From NCBI GenBank assembly GCA_024224295.1, contig JAAENN010000346.1, forward strand, positions 1 to 46,382: a stretch of 46,382 bases of DNA, given 5' to 3'. The notes under the pieces are model-generated. The model did not search any database. It had not been told where the DNA came from and saw only the letters and a list, made by a program, of their open reading frames with translations. Source of the stretch: Shimia sp. (GTDB taxonomy: Bacteria > Pseudomonadota > Alphaproteobacteria > Rhodobacterales > Rhodobacteraceae). This document shows positions 8,777 through 17,589 of the stretch, piece by piece (within the stretch, counting starts at the first letter, position 1; each line of letters starts with the position of its first letter). A program made the position numbers and the translations under genes.

Positions 8777-9018
8777 TGAGCACACTGGACACGCTGGCCT
8801 CCAAGCTCGCCGAAGACACGATCAAAGCCCAAAAAGAACTGGGAGATGAGCGTCTGTTTATGGAAGTCAGTGCGGTCCTGGGCGCATCATCCCAGTCACT
8901 CGAAGAGGCGTTCCTCACCGAAGTGCGTATGCGCATGTCAGAAGAAAAAGGCCGGGCCTTTTTGATCACTAAAGTCAAAGAAGCTCGTGCCATGAAATCT
9001 GCTGAGACCAAAGAATGA
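8776..9018 (+). CDS. small uncharacterised protein
   Basis: An 80-residue, charged, soluble and probably all-helical protein (about one third Glu/Lys/Arg/Asp, no cysteine, no membrane segment). I do not recognise a named domain. It is held between the hydrolase and the HD protein by stop/start overlaps at both ends (TAATG before it, ATGA after it), strong evidence that it is translated. It could be a partner or regulator of the HD enzyme, but only position suggests that. Confidence 0.8.
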   Translation: MSTLDTLASKLAEDTIKAQKELGDERLFMEVSAVLGASSQSLEEAFLTEVRMRMSEEKGRAFLITKVKEARAMKSAETKE

Positions 9019-9596
9019 GCGACCGCCTCGCCGCGCAAATCGCCTTTCTCACTGAAGCCGATAAGCTGAAATCCGTCTATCGTGCAACCAATGTGCTCGA
9101 CGGACACCGCAAAGAAGACAGCGGCAGTCACAGCTGGCACATCGCGCTCTACGCACTTATCCTGTCTGAACACGCCAAAATGGACATCAATATGGATCGC
9201 GTGATCCGCATGCTGCTGATCCATGATCTGGTGGAGATTGATGTTGGCGACAGCCCAATCCATGGCGATCACGACATCGCAACCATAGAAGCGGCCGAAA
9301 GTGCCGCGGCAGACCGTATATTTGGCCTTCTTCCAGAAGATCAAGCCGGTGAGTTGCGCGCCCTGTGGGACGAGTTTGAAGCCGCAGAAAGCGATGACGC
9401 CGTCTTTGCCAAAAGCATTGACCGCGTACAGCCAGTGATTGGTAATCTTGAAACCAATGGTGGCACTTGGCCGGAATACAACGTCACGCGTGACCAACTT
9501 GAGGATCGCGTTGGCTGGAAAGTTGCCAAGGGCGCCCCTGCGATTTGGGATCATCTCAAAGCGCGAATTGCCAAGTGGTTTTCCGAAAACGGCTAA
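9015..9596 (+). CDS. HD-domain phosphohydrolase (COG1896, YfbR-like)
   Basis: A 193-residue metal-dependent phosphohydrolase. The HD signature is spread as DSGSHSWHIA (first metal histidine), IHDLVEIDVGDSP (the HD pair plus Glu and Asp) and a later aspartate in AKSIDRVQP. This matches the COG1896 family that includes 5'-deoxynucleotidase YfbR, so dephosphorylation of deoxynucleoside monophosphates is the best guess; substrate specificity cannot be read from sequence. The start is an ATGA overlap with the small gene upstream. The stop is one base from the end of the convergent phospholipase-like gene. Confidence 0.9.
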   Translation: MSDRLAAQIAFLTEADKLKSVYRATNVLDGHRKEDSGSHSWHIALYALILSEHAKMDINMDRVIRMLLIHDLVEIDVGDSPIHGDHDIATIEAAESAAADRIFGLLPEDQAGELRALWDEFEAAESDDAVFAKSIDRVQPVIGNLETNGGTWPEYNVTRDQLEDRVGWKVAKGAPAIWDHLKARIAKWFSENG

Positions 9597-9597
9597 C

Positions 9598-10161
9598 TCA
9601 GAAACACTGCGGCCAACCATAGCCCCAGCGCCACGGCAAACCTGAGCACGGCAAGCCCCCCACTCGAACAGCCTCATACATGCGATTGGCCACGAAATAG
9701 ATGGCTGTAACAACGTCTTCCGATGTGCTTTCGTATTGTAACGCCAAAGTCTCAGCTTGCGCATCCGCCACGCTCTGGACGCACATGCGCAGCTCTTCAT
9801 CCGCTTTTAAACGCGCGAAAAATCCAGCTTCTGCATTCGAATTCTCTCCGCCCAGATGATAAGCTCGATCATGCTCCACACAACAGTCGTGCCACGGCGC
9901 CTCATGCTCAAACACCCGAGCAAACCATGGAAAAGCACGCGCCATTGAACCCCAAGCCGCCGACATGCCGCCGGAACATCCATCTGTTGTAAATGGCACC
10001 AAGGCAGCGGGGGCATCCTCACGCAACGCCTGCAATCGGCTATGCCGCCAGACTTCCACTTTCGCTGACCAGCCGAGGCCCTCACTTGAGCTCTGCGCCG
10101 TAACCGACCCACCTAAAACGAAAATTGCGCCGAAAATTGCACAAGAGTTACTGAACCTCAT
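9598..10161 (-). CDS. secreted phospholipase A2-like protein
   Basis: A 187-residue exported protein. Residues 1 to about 23 form a signal peptide ending GSVTAQ. The mature part has TTDGCSGG, like the calcium-loop region of phospholipase A2, and DCCVEHDRAYHLGG, which has the CCxxHDxxY core with the catalytic His-Asp pair. Four or more further cysteines suggest disulfides. The longest frame starts at 10278, but the ATG at 10161 has GAGG 5 bases upstream and starts the signal peptide. It overlaps the glycerophosphodiesterase gene by 14 bases and is cotranscribed with it, which fits a phospholipid-breakdown role. The enzyme call rests on the motif alone. Confidence 0.62.
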   Translation of the reverse strand: MRFSNSCAIFGAIFVLGGSVTAQSSSEGLGWSAKVEVWRHSRLQALREDAPAALVPFTTDGCSGGMSAAWGSMARAFPWFARVFEHEAPWHDCCVEHDRAYHLGGENSNAEAGFFARLKADEELRMCVQSVADAQAETLALQYESTSEDVVTAIYFVANRMYEAVRVGGLPCSGLPWRWGYGWPQCF

Positions 10162-11974
10162 CGTCACCTCGATGCGGCACATCCAGCCCAATCCTCCCCG
10201 CCAACCCAAGCACCAACCGCTCCACACCACTGAGCGTTTTGCGATCCGCAAGCACTTGTCGCGCCAGCGCAGGCTCATCCGTGATCAATCCGTCCACGCC
10301 AAACGACAACATGCCCGACATCGACAGCGCGTCGTTTACGGTCCACACATAAACTTCCTTGCCAACATCCTGCGAGCCTCGCACCAACTGTCGCGACATG
10401 GTGGCGCTGTTCACCGCAAGGAAATCCGCATCCAGATCCCACATGTTTCCAAGAGATGCCGATGCTAGCAACCCGACATTCCACTCGGGACGAAGCTTGC
10501 GCATCTTGGCCACGGCGTCCGCCTTTAAAGACATGATCTTTACCTGATCGTCCATTTCTGTGGCTTCGACAATATCGATCACCCGCTGCTCCAAGTCCTC
10601 GTCGTGGCCGTAGTATTTCAACTCGATCACCACACCAGACTTGTCTTTGGCCGCAAGTAACACTTCTTCCAAGGTGGCTGTGCGCTCTGCCACAAAAGAG
10701 GGATCAAACCAGCTGCCAATATCGATGGCCTTCAGGTCTGCCAAAGTCGCATCCCAGATCTTTAACGGATTGCCCGCAACCTTCATGAAGTCGCTGTCAT
10801 GCACAACAACCACCGCACCATCGACAGTTTCCTGCACGTCGATCTCGACCCAATCCGCCTGATCCTCAACCGCACGTGTCACCGCAGCCATGGTGTTTTC
10901 CGGCGCGGCAGCGGAGGCACCACGATGGGCGATCACTGCCACAGGCCGATCCTGATCCACCTTAAGCAACTCCGCGACGCCAAAGCCGCCCAAAATAGTC
11001 ACAACCGCCGCAACCGCGACCAAGCCGCCCAAAACCCCCTTTGGTACTTCTCGCTTTTCTCCGCCGTCCGGCCACCCCGCAAACCCCATAAAGGCCACGG
11101 CCAGAGCTCCAGTGGTGAATGAGGTCAGCACCAGGCTCAACCCCGCCCACAGTGCGGTGGAGAGCAACAGGAACGCCGCCAGGCCTTTGAGCCCAAAGGG
11201 GACAAAATTCAGGCCCAACTGGATTACAACCCCGACAACAAACAACACGGCGCCGCCAATAACTGCCCCCAGCGCGACCCAAATTACCAAGCGCATAAGA
11301 AACGTCAGACGGCGCCCCGCCATCTGGGACTGGCTTTCACGCAAAGCCTCACCTGCCCGCTGCCCGTCAAACACGACAAGCGGCAAGGCCAATACCCAGC
11401 CCAACGTGCGCCAGAGAACCAACGCCATCATCGTCGCCAATGCGATGCCGCAAACCACCACGGTCTGCACAAATTCGGGCGGATGAAAGCTAAGGTAGTA
11501 GTTGATGTCGTATTCCGTCATCCAAGAGAAAAAGGCCCAACCGCAGACCGCCAAAAACGGTAAGCACATCAACAACAACCTTATGCAGAATTGCACCGCC
11601 AACCCAAGCACAGCCGGTATGCGTGGCAGAACTACCGCCACACCGTCCAAAAACACATGTGATTTCCCAACCCGATCTCGCAGCGCCACCGCCATCATGA
11701 ACGAGACATCCAGCGTCAGCAGCACCAACGCCATGCCTGCGATCACCAATCCGGCAACAAACCCCACAGGGGAGAGTAAGAACACTGCGATGTCAAAATC
11801 TGCCAACGCAGGTTTGCCAGAAAACGTGAGCGCCAGATGCACAGTAGCCGCCATCAGCGGCGCAAAGGCCGCGGCCAGCAGGATATTGAACACCAGATGT
11901 GCCTGGATAAACGGCCAGCGCAAACGCCAGGCCACTCCAAAACACCGCACCACCTCTGACATCGCCTGTTTCAC
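10148..11974 (-). CDS. membrane-anchored glycerophosphodiester phosphodiesterase
   Basis: About 608 residues. The first 330 or so form a multi-pass membrane domain (six to eight hydrophobic segments), as in the COG4781 membrane-domain type. The C-terminal part is a GDPD TIM barrel with HRGASAAAPENT (catalytic His plus Glu), DWVEIDVQETVDG and VVVHD, then IELKYYG and the terminal GVDGLITDEP. It hydrolyses glycerophosphodiesters to glycerol-3-phosphate and alcohol, probably with the barrel facing the periplasm. Start uncertain: an ATG at 12058 gives 636 residues, an ATG at 11962 gives 604. The GTG at 11974 has GGAG 7 bases upstream and is my choice. Confidence 0.9.
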   Translation of the reverse strand: MKQAMSEVVRCFGVAWRLRWPFIQAHLVFNILLAAAFAPLMAATVHLALTFSGKPALADFDIAVFLLSPVGFVAGLVIAGMALVLLTLDVSFMMAVALRDRVGKSHVFLDGVAVVLPRIPAVLGLAVQFCIRLLLMCLPFLAVCGWAFFSWMTEYDINYYLSFHPPEFVQTVVVCGIALATMMALVLWRTLGWVLALPLVVFDGQRAGEALRESQSQMAGRRLTFLMRLVIWVALGAVIGGAVLFVVGVVIQLGLNFVPFGLKGLAAFLLLSTALWAGLSLVLTSFTTGALAVAFMGFAGWPDGGEKREVPKGVLGGLVAVAAVVTILGGFGVAELLKVDQDRPVAVIAHRGASAAAPENTMAAVTRAVEDQADWVEIDVQETVDGAVVVVHDSDFMKVAGNPLKIWDATLADLKAIDIGSWFDPSFVAERTATLEEVLLAAKDKSGVVIELKYYGHDEDLEQRVIDIVEATEMDDQVKIMSLKADAVAKMRKLRPEWNVGLLASASLGNMWDLDADFLAVNSATMSRQLVRGSQDVGKEVYVWTVNDALSMSGMLSFGVDGLITDEPALARQVLADRKTLSGVERLVLGLAGRIGLDVPHRGDDEVQ

Positions 11975-12193
11975 AGCCACACTCCAACACCCGTTTAACG
12001 TGACCCTAACGACATCCTGCTTTGTGGTCGAGAACCCGCGACATTTTGCCAAAAACAATTGTCATGCTACGTTTCGCGCAACAAAAATTCGCGCCCAAGT
12101 CAAACTGTATACAATCGCATACAAAGCCTTCCCTTGGGGACTAAATTCCCGTAGGACAGGCGCCAAATACGACTCGGTTCACAGGAGACCCCC

Positions 12194-13408
12194 ATGACCA
12201 AGATCAAAGTGGATAACCCAATCGTCGAAATGGACGGCGATGAAATGACCCGCATCATGTGGCAGTTCATTAAAGACAAATTGATCCTGCCCTACCTTGA
12301 TCTCGACCTGCTCTACTACGATCTGGGAATCGAAGAGCGTGACCGCACTGAAGACCAGATCACCATTGACGCTGCTGAAAAGACCAAAGAAGTCGGAGTT
12401 GCGGTGAAATGCGCCACCATCACTCCTGACGAACAGCGCGTCGAAGAATTTGGCCTCAAAAAGATGTGGCGTTCACCAAACGGTACCATCCGCAACATCC
12501 TTGGCGGTGTTGTTTTCCGCCAACCTATCATCTGCCGCAATGTACCTCGTCTGGTGCCAGGCTGGACCTCTCCAATTGTTGTTGGGCGTCATGCATTCGG
12601 TGACCAGTACAAGGCCACAGATTTCACCTTCCCGGGCGCTGGCAAGCTGACTATGAAATTTGTTGGCGAAGACGGCACCGTGATCGAAAAAGAAGTCTAT
12701 GACGCGCCGTCCGCCGGTGTGTATCAGGCGATGTACAACCTCGACAACTCGATCATTGACTTCGCCCGCGCCTCGCTCAACTACGGCCTGAACCTCGGCT
12801 GGCCAGTATATCTTTCCACCAAAAACACAATCTTGAAGGCCTATGATGGTCGTTTCAAAGATCTATTCCAAAAGGTGTTTGAGGAAGAGTTCGAAGAGAA
12901 GTTCAAAGAAGCCGGAATTTGGTATGAACACCGCCTGATCGACGACATGGTCGCCTGCGCCATGAAGTGGAACGGCAAGTTTGTCTGGGCCTGTAAAAAC
13001 TACGACGGCGACGTACAGTCCGACACCGTCGCACAGGGCTTCGGCTCGCTTGGCTTGATGACCTCGCAGTTGATGACGCCCGATGGAAAGATTGTCGAGG
13101 CTGAAGCGGCCCACGGCACCGTGACGCGCCACTATCGACAGCACCAGAAAGGCGAAGCCACCTCCACCAACTCGATCGCATCGATCTATGCTTGGACAGG
13201 CGGCCTGAAGCACCGTGCGAAACTGGACAACAACATCGCCCTGCGCGCCTTTGCCGAAACGTTGGAGCGGGTGATCATCGAAACCGTCGAAGGCGGATAC
13301 ATGACCAAAGACCTCGCTTTGCTGGTTGGTCCGGACCAAGGCTGGCTCACCACCATGGGATTCCTTGAGAAGATCGACGAGAACTTGAACAAAGCGCTTG
13401 CTGGCTAA
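12194..13408 (+). CDS. icd: NADP-dependent isocitrate dehydrogenase, eukaryote-like type
   Basis: TCA-cycle enzyme oxidising isocitrate to 2-oxoglutarate with NADPH formation. The 404-residue product begins with [13 protein letters not shown] and [14 protein letters not shown], close to the mitochondrial/cytosolic IDH1/IDH2 subfamily and not to E. coli Icd. The substrate loop [12 protein letters not shown], the arginine in ICRNVPRLV, the catalytic tyrosine region [13 protein letters not shown] and the metal aspartates in [11 protein letters not shown] are present. Start ATG with CAGGAG about 6 bases upstream. Complete, single-gene transcript, followed by a strong hairpin. Confidence 0.97.
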   Translation: MTKIKVDNPIVEMDGDEMTRIMWQFIKDKLILPYLDLDLLYYDLGIEERDRTEDQITIDAAEKTKEVGVAVKCATITPDEQRVEEFGLKKMWRSPNGTIRNILGGVVFRQPIICRNVPRLVPGWTSPIVVGRHAFGDQYKATDFTFPGAGKLTMKFVGEDGTVIEKEVYDAPSAGVYQAMYNLDNSIIDFARASLNYGLNLGWPVYLSTKNTILKAYDGRFKDLFQKVFEEEFEEKFKEAGIWYEHRLIDDMVACAMKWNGKFVWACKNYDGDVQSDTVAQGFGSLGLMTSQLMTPDGKIVEAEAAHGTVTRHYRQHQKGEATSTNSIASIYAWTGGLKHRAKLDNNIALRAFAETLERVIIETVEGGYMTKDLALLVGPDQGWLTTMGFLEKIDENLNKALAG

Positions 13409-13424
13409 AGACTTAGACAAATCT

Positions 13425-13451
13425 CCTAGGGCGCGTCCGCTGCGCCCTAGG
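13425..13451 (+). terminator. hairpin downstream of icd
   Basis: CCTAGGGCGC, seven-base loop GTCCGCT, GCGCCCTAGG: a perfect 10-bp GC-rich stem 16 bases after the icd stop. The sequence after it (ACTTTCATC) is only weakly T-rich. It is the likely terminator or 3'-end stabiliser of icd. Confidence 0.7.
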
Positions 13452-13546
13452 ACTTTCATCACCATCTATCAGCTAGACCTCCAGCGCATAGCGGCCTTGC
13501 GCCGTCCCCTCTAGACAGCTCCGCTGTGCTGCGGCAAATCCTGAAC

Positions 13547-14167
13547 ATGGTAAGTTTTATTGAATCCCCGAGCCCTGAGAAACACAGCCTTTTCGACGAT
13601 ATTCAAGGATTGATCGTCGGCACGCTTCTTGTCTCACTTGCAGTAGAGTTCTTGCAAGCATGCGACTTGTTCACAGGCCAAATCGCCGGCCTTTCTTTGG
13701 TCACCGCCAAGGCTACGGGAATGAGCTTTGGTGCAGTATTTTTCCTTATGAACTTACCGTTCTATCTCATCGCGTATCTTCGTATGGGGCCAGCTTTTAC
13801 GCTTAAAACTTTTGCCGCCGTCGGCCTTCTTTCAATCTGGAGTGCCATCCTCCCCAATTTCTTCACCCTATCAGACGTGCATCCTTTGCTTGGCGCTGCG
13901 TTAGCCGGTGTGACCGCTGGCGCAGGCCTCATCGTCCTCTTTCGCCACGGCGCCACTTTAGGGGGCGTCGGTATCGTGGCGGTCTGGCTTCAAGACACAA
14001 AAGGCATCAAAGCTGGCTGGGTCCAACTCGGATTTGACGTGCTCGTGTTTGCCGTGGCGTTGTCGTTTTTTGACCTCAACGCGGTCGTCTTCTCGCTCGT
14101 CGGGGCTGCGATTACCAATATAATGATTGCAACAAATCATCGTCGCGATCGTTATATCGCGCGCTAA
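13547..14167 (+). CDS. YitT-family membrane protein
   Basis: A 206-residue polytopic protein with five to six hydrophobic segments and the YitT-type pattern HSLFDDIQGLIVGTLLVSL, GQIAGLSL and FRHGATLGGVGIVAVW (a Gly-rich loop in the second half). The family is widespread and the transported substrate or activity is unknown. The frame is open from a GTG at 13526, which would add seven residues. Neither start has a clear Shine-Dalgarno sequence, and I use the ATG at 13547. The product ends with a short basic tail (NHRRDRYIAR). It lies 15 bases before the SMR transporter gene and is probably cotranscribed with it. Confidence 0.82.
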   Translation: MVSFIESPSPEKHSLFDDIQGLIVGTLLVSLAVEFLQACDLFTGQIAGLSLVTAKATGMSFGAVFFLMNLPFYLIAYLRMGPAFTLKTFAAVGLLSIWSAILPNFFTLSDVHPLLGAALAGVTAGAGLIVLFRHGATLGGVGIVAVWLQDTKGIKAGWVQLGFDVLVFAVALSFFDLNAVVFSLVGAAITNIMIATNHRRDRYIAR

Positions 14168-14182
14168 CCTCCAGGGACGCGC

Positions 14183-14518
14183 ATGCCTAAAGCCTATCTG
14201 ATCCTTCTGGTCGCCGTTGTGTTTGAAACCATCGGCACGGCCGCGCTGCAAGCCAGCCAGCAATTCACTAAACCCATACCCTCGATCATTGTGGTAATCG
14301 GCTATGGCCTTGCCTTCTACATGATGGCGCAAACCTTACGCTATTTGCCGGTGGGCATCACCTATGCTGTCTGGTCTGGCCTTGGCATCATCTCCATATC
14401 CATTATCGCCTATTTTGCCTTTGGTCAGAAACTCGATTTGGCTGCGATCCTCGGAATGGGGCTGATTGTTGCCGGAATACTCGTGATAAACTTGTTTTCT
14501 AAGACTGCCGTTCACTAA
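14183..14518 (+). CDS. SMR-family small multidrug/cation efflux protein
   Basis: A 111-residue four-helix inner-membrane transporter of the EmrE/QacE type that exchanges protons for lipophilic cations or related substrates as a dimer. The membrane-embedded essential glutamate is in VVFETIGTAAL (about E15), followed by the helix-2/3 signatures GYGLAFYMMAQTLRYLPVG and TYAVWSGLG with its conserved tryptophan and glycines. The start has CCAGGGAC upstream. It ends 70 bases before typA. Whether it belongs to the drug-exporter or guanidinium-exporter branch cannot be told from inspection. Confidence 0.92.
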   Translation: MPKAYLILLVAVVFETIGTAALQASQQFTKPIPSIIVVIGYGLAFYMMAQTLRYLPVGITYAVWSGLGIISISIIAYFAFGQKLDLAAILGMGLIVAGILVINLFSKTAVH

Positions 14519-14588
14519 CTAGTATGAAAGGGCTGGCCTTTTGCGACAACGCGCGTTAGGGCGAGCGCGAACAGGAAAGGCTGCCCTT

Positions 14589-16409
14589 ATGGATCTTCGC
14601 AATATCGCCATCATCGCCCACGTTGACCACGGCAAAACCACGCTTGTGGATGAGCTGCTGAAACAGTCGGGCGCATTCCGGGAAAACCAGGAAGTGGCCG
14701 AGCGCGCCATGGACAGCGACGCGTTGGAGCGTGAGCGTGGCATCACCATCTTTGCCAAGCCGACCAGCGTTGAATGGAAAGGCACCCGCATCAACATCGT
14801 GGACACACCGGGCCATGCCGACTTTGGCGGCGAAGTGGAACGTATCCTTTCGATGGTTGACGGTGTTGTTCTGTTGGTTGACGCAGCCGAAGGTCCGATG
14901 CCTCAGACTAAATTTGTAACCTCCAAAGCACTGGCTTTGGGTCTGCGCCCTATTGTAGTGCTCAACAAAGTTGACAAGCCAGACGCTGAACCCGACCGCG
15001 CCTTGGACGAGTGTTTTGACCTCTTTGCGTCCCTAGATGCCAACGATGACCAGCTCGAATTTCCACACATGTATGCCTCTGGCCGCAACGGTTGGGCGGA
15101 TGCGGAGCTCGACGGTCCTCGCCAAGACTTGCACGCATTGTTCAACCTGATCGTGAACCACGTTCCGGAGCCAAAGCAGGTTCACAAACAAGAAGACGAT
15201 TTCCGCATGCTGGCCACCACTTTGGGTTCCGATCCATTTGTTGGCCGCATCCTGACTGGTCGTGTTGAATCCGGCACCCTAAAAGTGGGCGCTACTGTTC
15301 AGGCTCTGACCCGCATTGGTCAAAAAATCGAGCAGTTCCGCGTTACCAAAATCCAGGCGTTCCGTGGCCTTGCACAGCAAGACATTGAGGAAGCACAGGC
15401 TGGTGACATCGTGTCCATCGCGGGTATGGCCAAAGCCACCGTGGCTGACACCATCTGCGCACTTGCTGTGGAAGAGCCTCTCGAAGCACAGCCGATTGAT
15501 CCGCCCACCATCACCGTGACCTTTGGTATTAACGACAGCCCCCTAGCTGGACGTGACGGCAAAAAGGTGCAGTCGCGCGTCATTCGTGACCGCTTGATGA
15601 AAGAAGCTGAATCCAACGTAGCGATCAAAATCGCGGACACGCCCGGCGGCGAAGCGTTTGAAGTTTCCGGTCGAGGCGAACTTCAGATGGGTGTTCTGAT
15701 CGAAAACATGCGTCGCGAAGGCTTTGAGTTGTCGATCTCTCGTCCACAGGTGATCATGCGCGAAGAGGACGGCCAAAAGGTCGAGCCAATCGAAGAAGCG
15801 ACGATCGACGTGGATGACGAATACTCCGGTGCCGTGATTGAGAAACTGACCGGCGCTCGCAAAGGCGAACTTGTGGAGATGCGTCCAGCTGGAGCGGGCA
15901 AAACCCGCATCATCGCGCATGTGCCGTCCCGAGGCTTGATCGGCTATCATGGTGAATTCTTGACCGACACCCGCGGAACAGGCGTTCTGAACCGCGTATT
16001 CCACGGCTGGGCTCCTTATAAGGGCGCCATCGCAGGCCGCCGCGCAGGTGTGCTGATCTCAATGGAAAACGGCTCCTCAGTGGCGTTTGCACTGTGGAAC
16101 CTCGAAGACCGCGGCAAAATGATGATCGGTGCGCAGGCCGACGTCTATACCGGCATGATCATCGGCGAGCACAGCCGTGAGAACGACCTCGAAGTGAACC
16201 CGCTGAAAGGTAAGAAACTCACCAACGTGCGGGCATCCGGCACCGACGAAGCGGTCCGCCTGACCACACCAATGACGCTCTCGCTCGAAGAAGCTATTGC
16301 CTACATCAACGATGATGAGCTTGTTGAGGTGACACCAAATAACGTACGCCTACGCAAACGCTACCTTGACCCACATGAGCGCAAGCGCATGGCCAAGCAG
16401 ATTGGCTGA
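14589..16409 (+). CDS. typA: TypA/BipA ribosome-associated GTPase
   Basis: Translational GTPase of the EF-G-like family that binds ribosomes under stress and aids 50S assembly. The 606-residue product has G1 AHVDHGKTT near the N-terminus, G2 RERGITI, G3 [10 protein letters not shown] and G4 NKVDKPDA, then EF-G domains II, III and V and the BipA-specific C-terminal domain ([39 protein letters not shown]). The ATG at 14589 ([15 protein letters not shown]) is chosen over an upstream in-frame start because it has GGAAAGG 8 bases before it and gives the family N-terminus. A rho-independent terminator follows. Confidence 0.97.
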   Translation: MDLRNIAIIAHVDHGKTTLVDELLKQSGAFRENQEVAERAMDSDALERERGITIFAKPTSVEWKGTRINIVDTPGHADFGGEVERILSMVDGVVLLVDAAEGPMPQTKFVTSKALALGLRPIVVLNKVDKPDAEPDRALDECFDLFASLDANDDQLEFPHMYASGRNGWADAELDGPRQDLHALFNLIVNHVPEPKQVHKQEDDFRMLATTLGSDPFVGRILTGRVESGTLKVGATVQALTRIGQKIEQFRVTKIQAFRGLAQQDIEEAQAGDIVSIAGMAKATVADTICALAVEEPLEAQPIDPPTITVTFGINDSPLAGRDGKKVQSRVIRDRLMKEAESNVAIKIADTPGGEAFEVSGRGELQMGVLIENMRREGFELSISRPQVIMREEDGQKVEPIEEATIDVDDEYSGAVIEKLTGARKGELVEMRPAGAGKTRIIAHVPSRGLIGYHGEFLTDTRGTGVLNRVFHGWAPYKGAIAGRRAGVLISMENGSSVAFALWNLEDRGKMMIGAQADVYTGMIIGEHSRENDLEVNPLKGKKLTNVRASGTDEAVRLTTPMTLSLEEAIAYINDDELVEVTPNNVRLRKRYLDPHERKRMAKQIG

Positions 16410-16417
16410 TAGATGAC

Positions 16418-16447
16418 AAAACGCCGGGGTCCTGCCCCGGCGTTTTT
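16418..16447 (+). terminator. rho-independent terminator of typA
   Basis: AAAACGCCGGGG, five-base loop TCCTG, CCCCGGCGTTTT plus one more T: a perfect 12-bp stem ending in a T-run, starting 8 bases after the typA stop. Textbook intrinsic terminator. Confidence 0.95.
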
Positions 16448-16496
16448 CTTTGACATTTCCCTTGAGTAGATTGCGAAACTGTTTGAAGCTTGGGCA

Positions 16497-17585
16497 ATGC
16501 CTTTTTGGAAACTTCCCCATAGTCTCATGTTCTCACGCCTGCTCTCTCTTTTCATCGCTTGTCTTTTTCTATCTATCAGCGCACAATTGCACGCCCAGAC
16601 CGGCGGTTTTGATTTCTCCGGAACCGCCTCTCTAATCAAACGCGCCGCGCCTCAACAAATTGGCGTTGGAATCAGCATCGACCAAATCACGTTTGTCGAT
16701 CAGCAGTCCGAGAACTTTGGCGTGGTTGGCACGATCTTCCTTAAGGCCGACTACCCCGAGTTTGCTTTTGACGCGGCCTCGCATGGAAGTGACGTGAAAA
16801 CTTTCAGTAATGCCGCCTTCCGCAAGCTTCTGGACGAAGCAGGGTCACAGCCCCCTTATTTCATCCTGCGTAATCAGCAAGGCCGCCGTTTCACCCAGCA
16901 AGTTTCAGTGCTGCTCAAAGACACCGGGGTGGCCACCTACGCCGAACGTTTCACCGCTACACTCCAAGCCCCGCACTTCAACTTCAAACGCTATCCATTT
17001 GATACACAAGAATTCTACGTAGAAATCTCATCAATGCTGTCGCTTGACTATGTCGAATTTTATCCTTTGGAAGAGCAAAGTGGCATGGGAGATCTGCTAG
17101 GCGAAGAGGAGTGGATTCTGTCCAACGCATCCCTGGAACGTCGCTCTGTGAGTGGCATCGGCGGAGCCGACACAACCATGGTGGCGCTCCGCTTTGAGGG
17201 CAAGCGCCACGTGCAATACTACGTTCTTCGCATCTTGTTGCCTCTGCTGATTATCCTTTTTGTCAGCTGGGCTACCTTCTTCCTCGAAGAGTACCGCCGC
17301 CGCATAGATATGGCCTCTGCCAACCTGCTTGTGTTTGTCGCTTTCAACTTTGCCATCTCCACTATGCTGCCCAAACTCGGCTACCTGACGTTCATGGACT
17401 CATTGCTGGTTGGCATGTTTTTGATCACCGGCTCCATCGTTCTGGTGAACATCGCGCTGCGCCGTCTAAAAACGTCCGGCCGCGAAGATCTTGCCCGAAA
17501 AATCGACAGTTACCTCGTGATCTGGATCTTCCCCATCCTGCACGCGATCTTCCTGTTCTGGGCCGTGAAATTCTTCTTGGTTTGA
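16497..17585 (+). CDS. prokaryotic pentameric ligand-gated ion channel (Cys-loop superfamily)
   Basis: A 362-residue homologue of the bacterial channels GLIC and ELIC. Residues 1 to about 33 form a signal peptide. The extracellular beta-sandwich follows to about 238, with the family motif FKRYPFDTQEFYVEI (YPFD at 166-169, Q171). Four membrane helices lie at about 241-263, 270-289, 297-321 and 339-361. M2 and the M2-M3 loop (ANLLVFVAFNFAISTMLPKLGYLT) align by eye with GLIC around its IAFN and NLPKTPYMT segments. As in other bacterial members, the cysteines of the Cys loop are absent. The intracellular M3-M4 link is short. Ligand and ion selectivity unknown. An ATG at 16527 is an alternative start. 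Convergent with the next gene. Confidence 0.9.
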   Translation: MPFWKLPHSLMFSRLLSLFIACLFLSISAQLHAQTGGFDFSGTASLIKRAAPQQIGVGISIDQITFVDQQSENFGVVGTIFLKADYPEFAFDAASHGSDVKTFSNAAFRKLLDEAGSQPPYFILRNQQGRRFTQQVSVLLKDTGVATYAERFTATLQAPHFNFKRYPFDTQEFYVEISSMLSLDYVEFYPLEEQSGMGDLLGEEEWILSNASLERRSVSGIGGADTTMVALRFEGKRHVQYYVLRILLPLLIILFVSWATFFLEEYRRRIDMASANLLVFVAFNFAISTMLPKLGYLTFMDSLLVGMFLITGSIVLVNIALRRLKTSGREDLARKIDSYLVIWIFPILHAIFLFWAVKFFLV

Positions 17586-17589
17586 CGGA

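Noticed and set aside
8658..9800. 380-codon minus-strand frame across the hydrolase, small protein and HD genes
   Set aside because: It is antisense to three genes with clear domains or overlaps, has no recognisable domain and no ribosome binding site.
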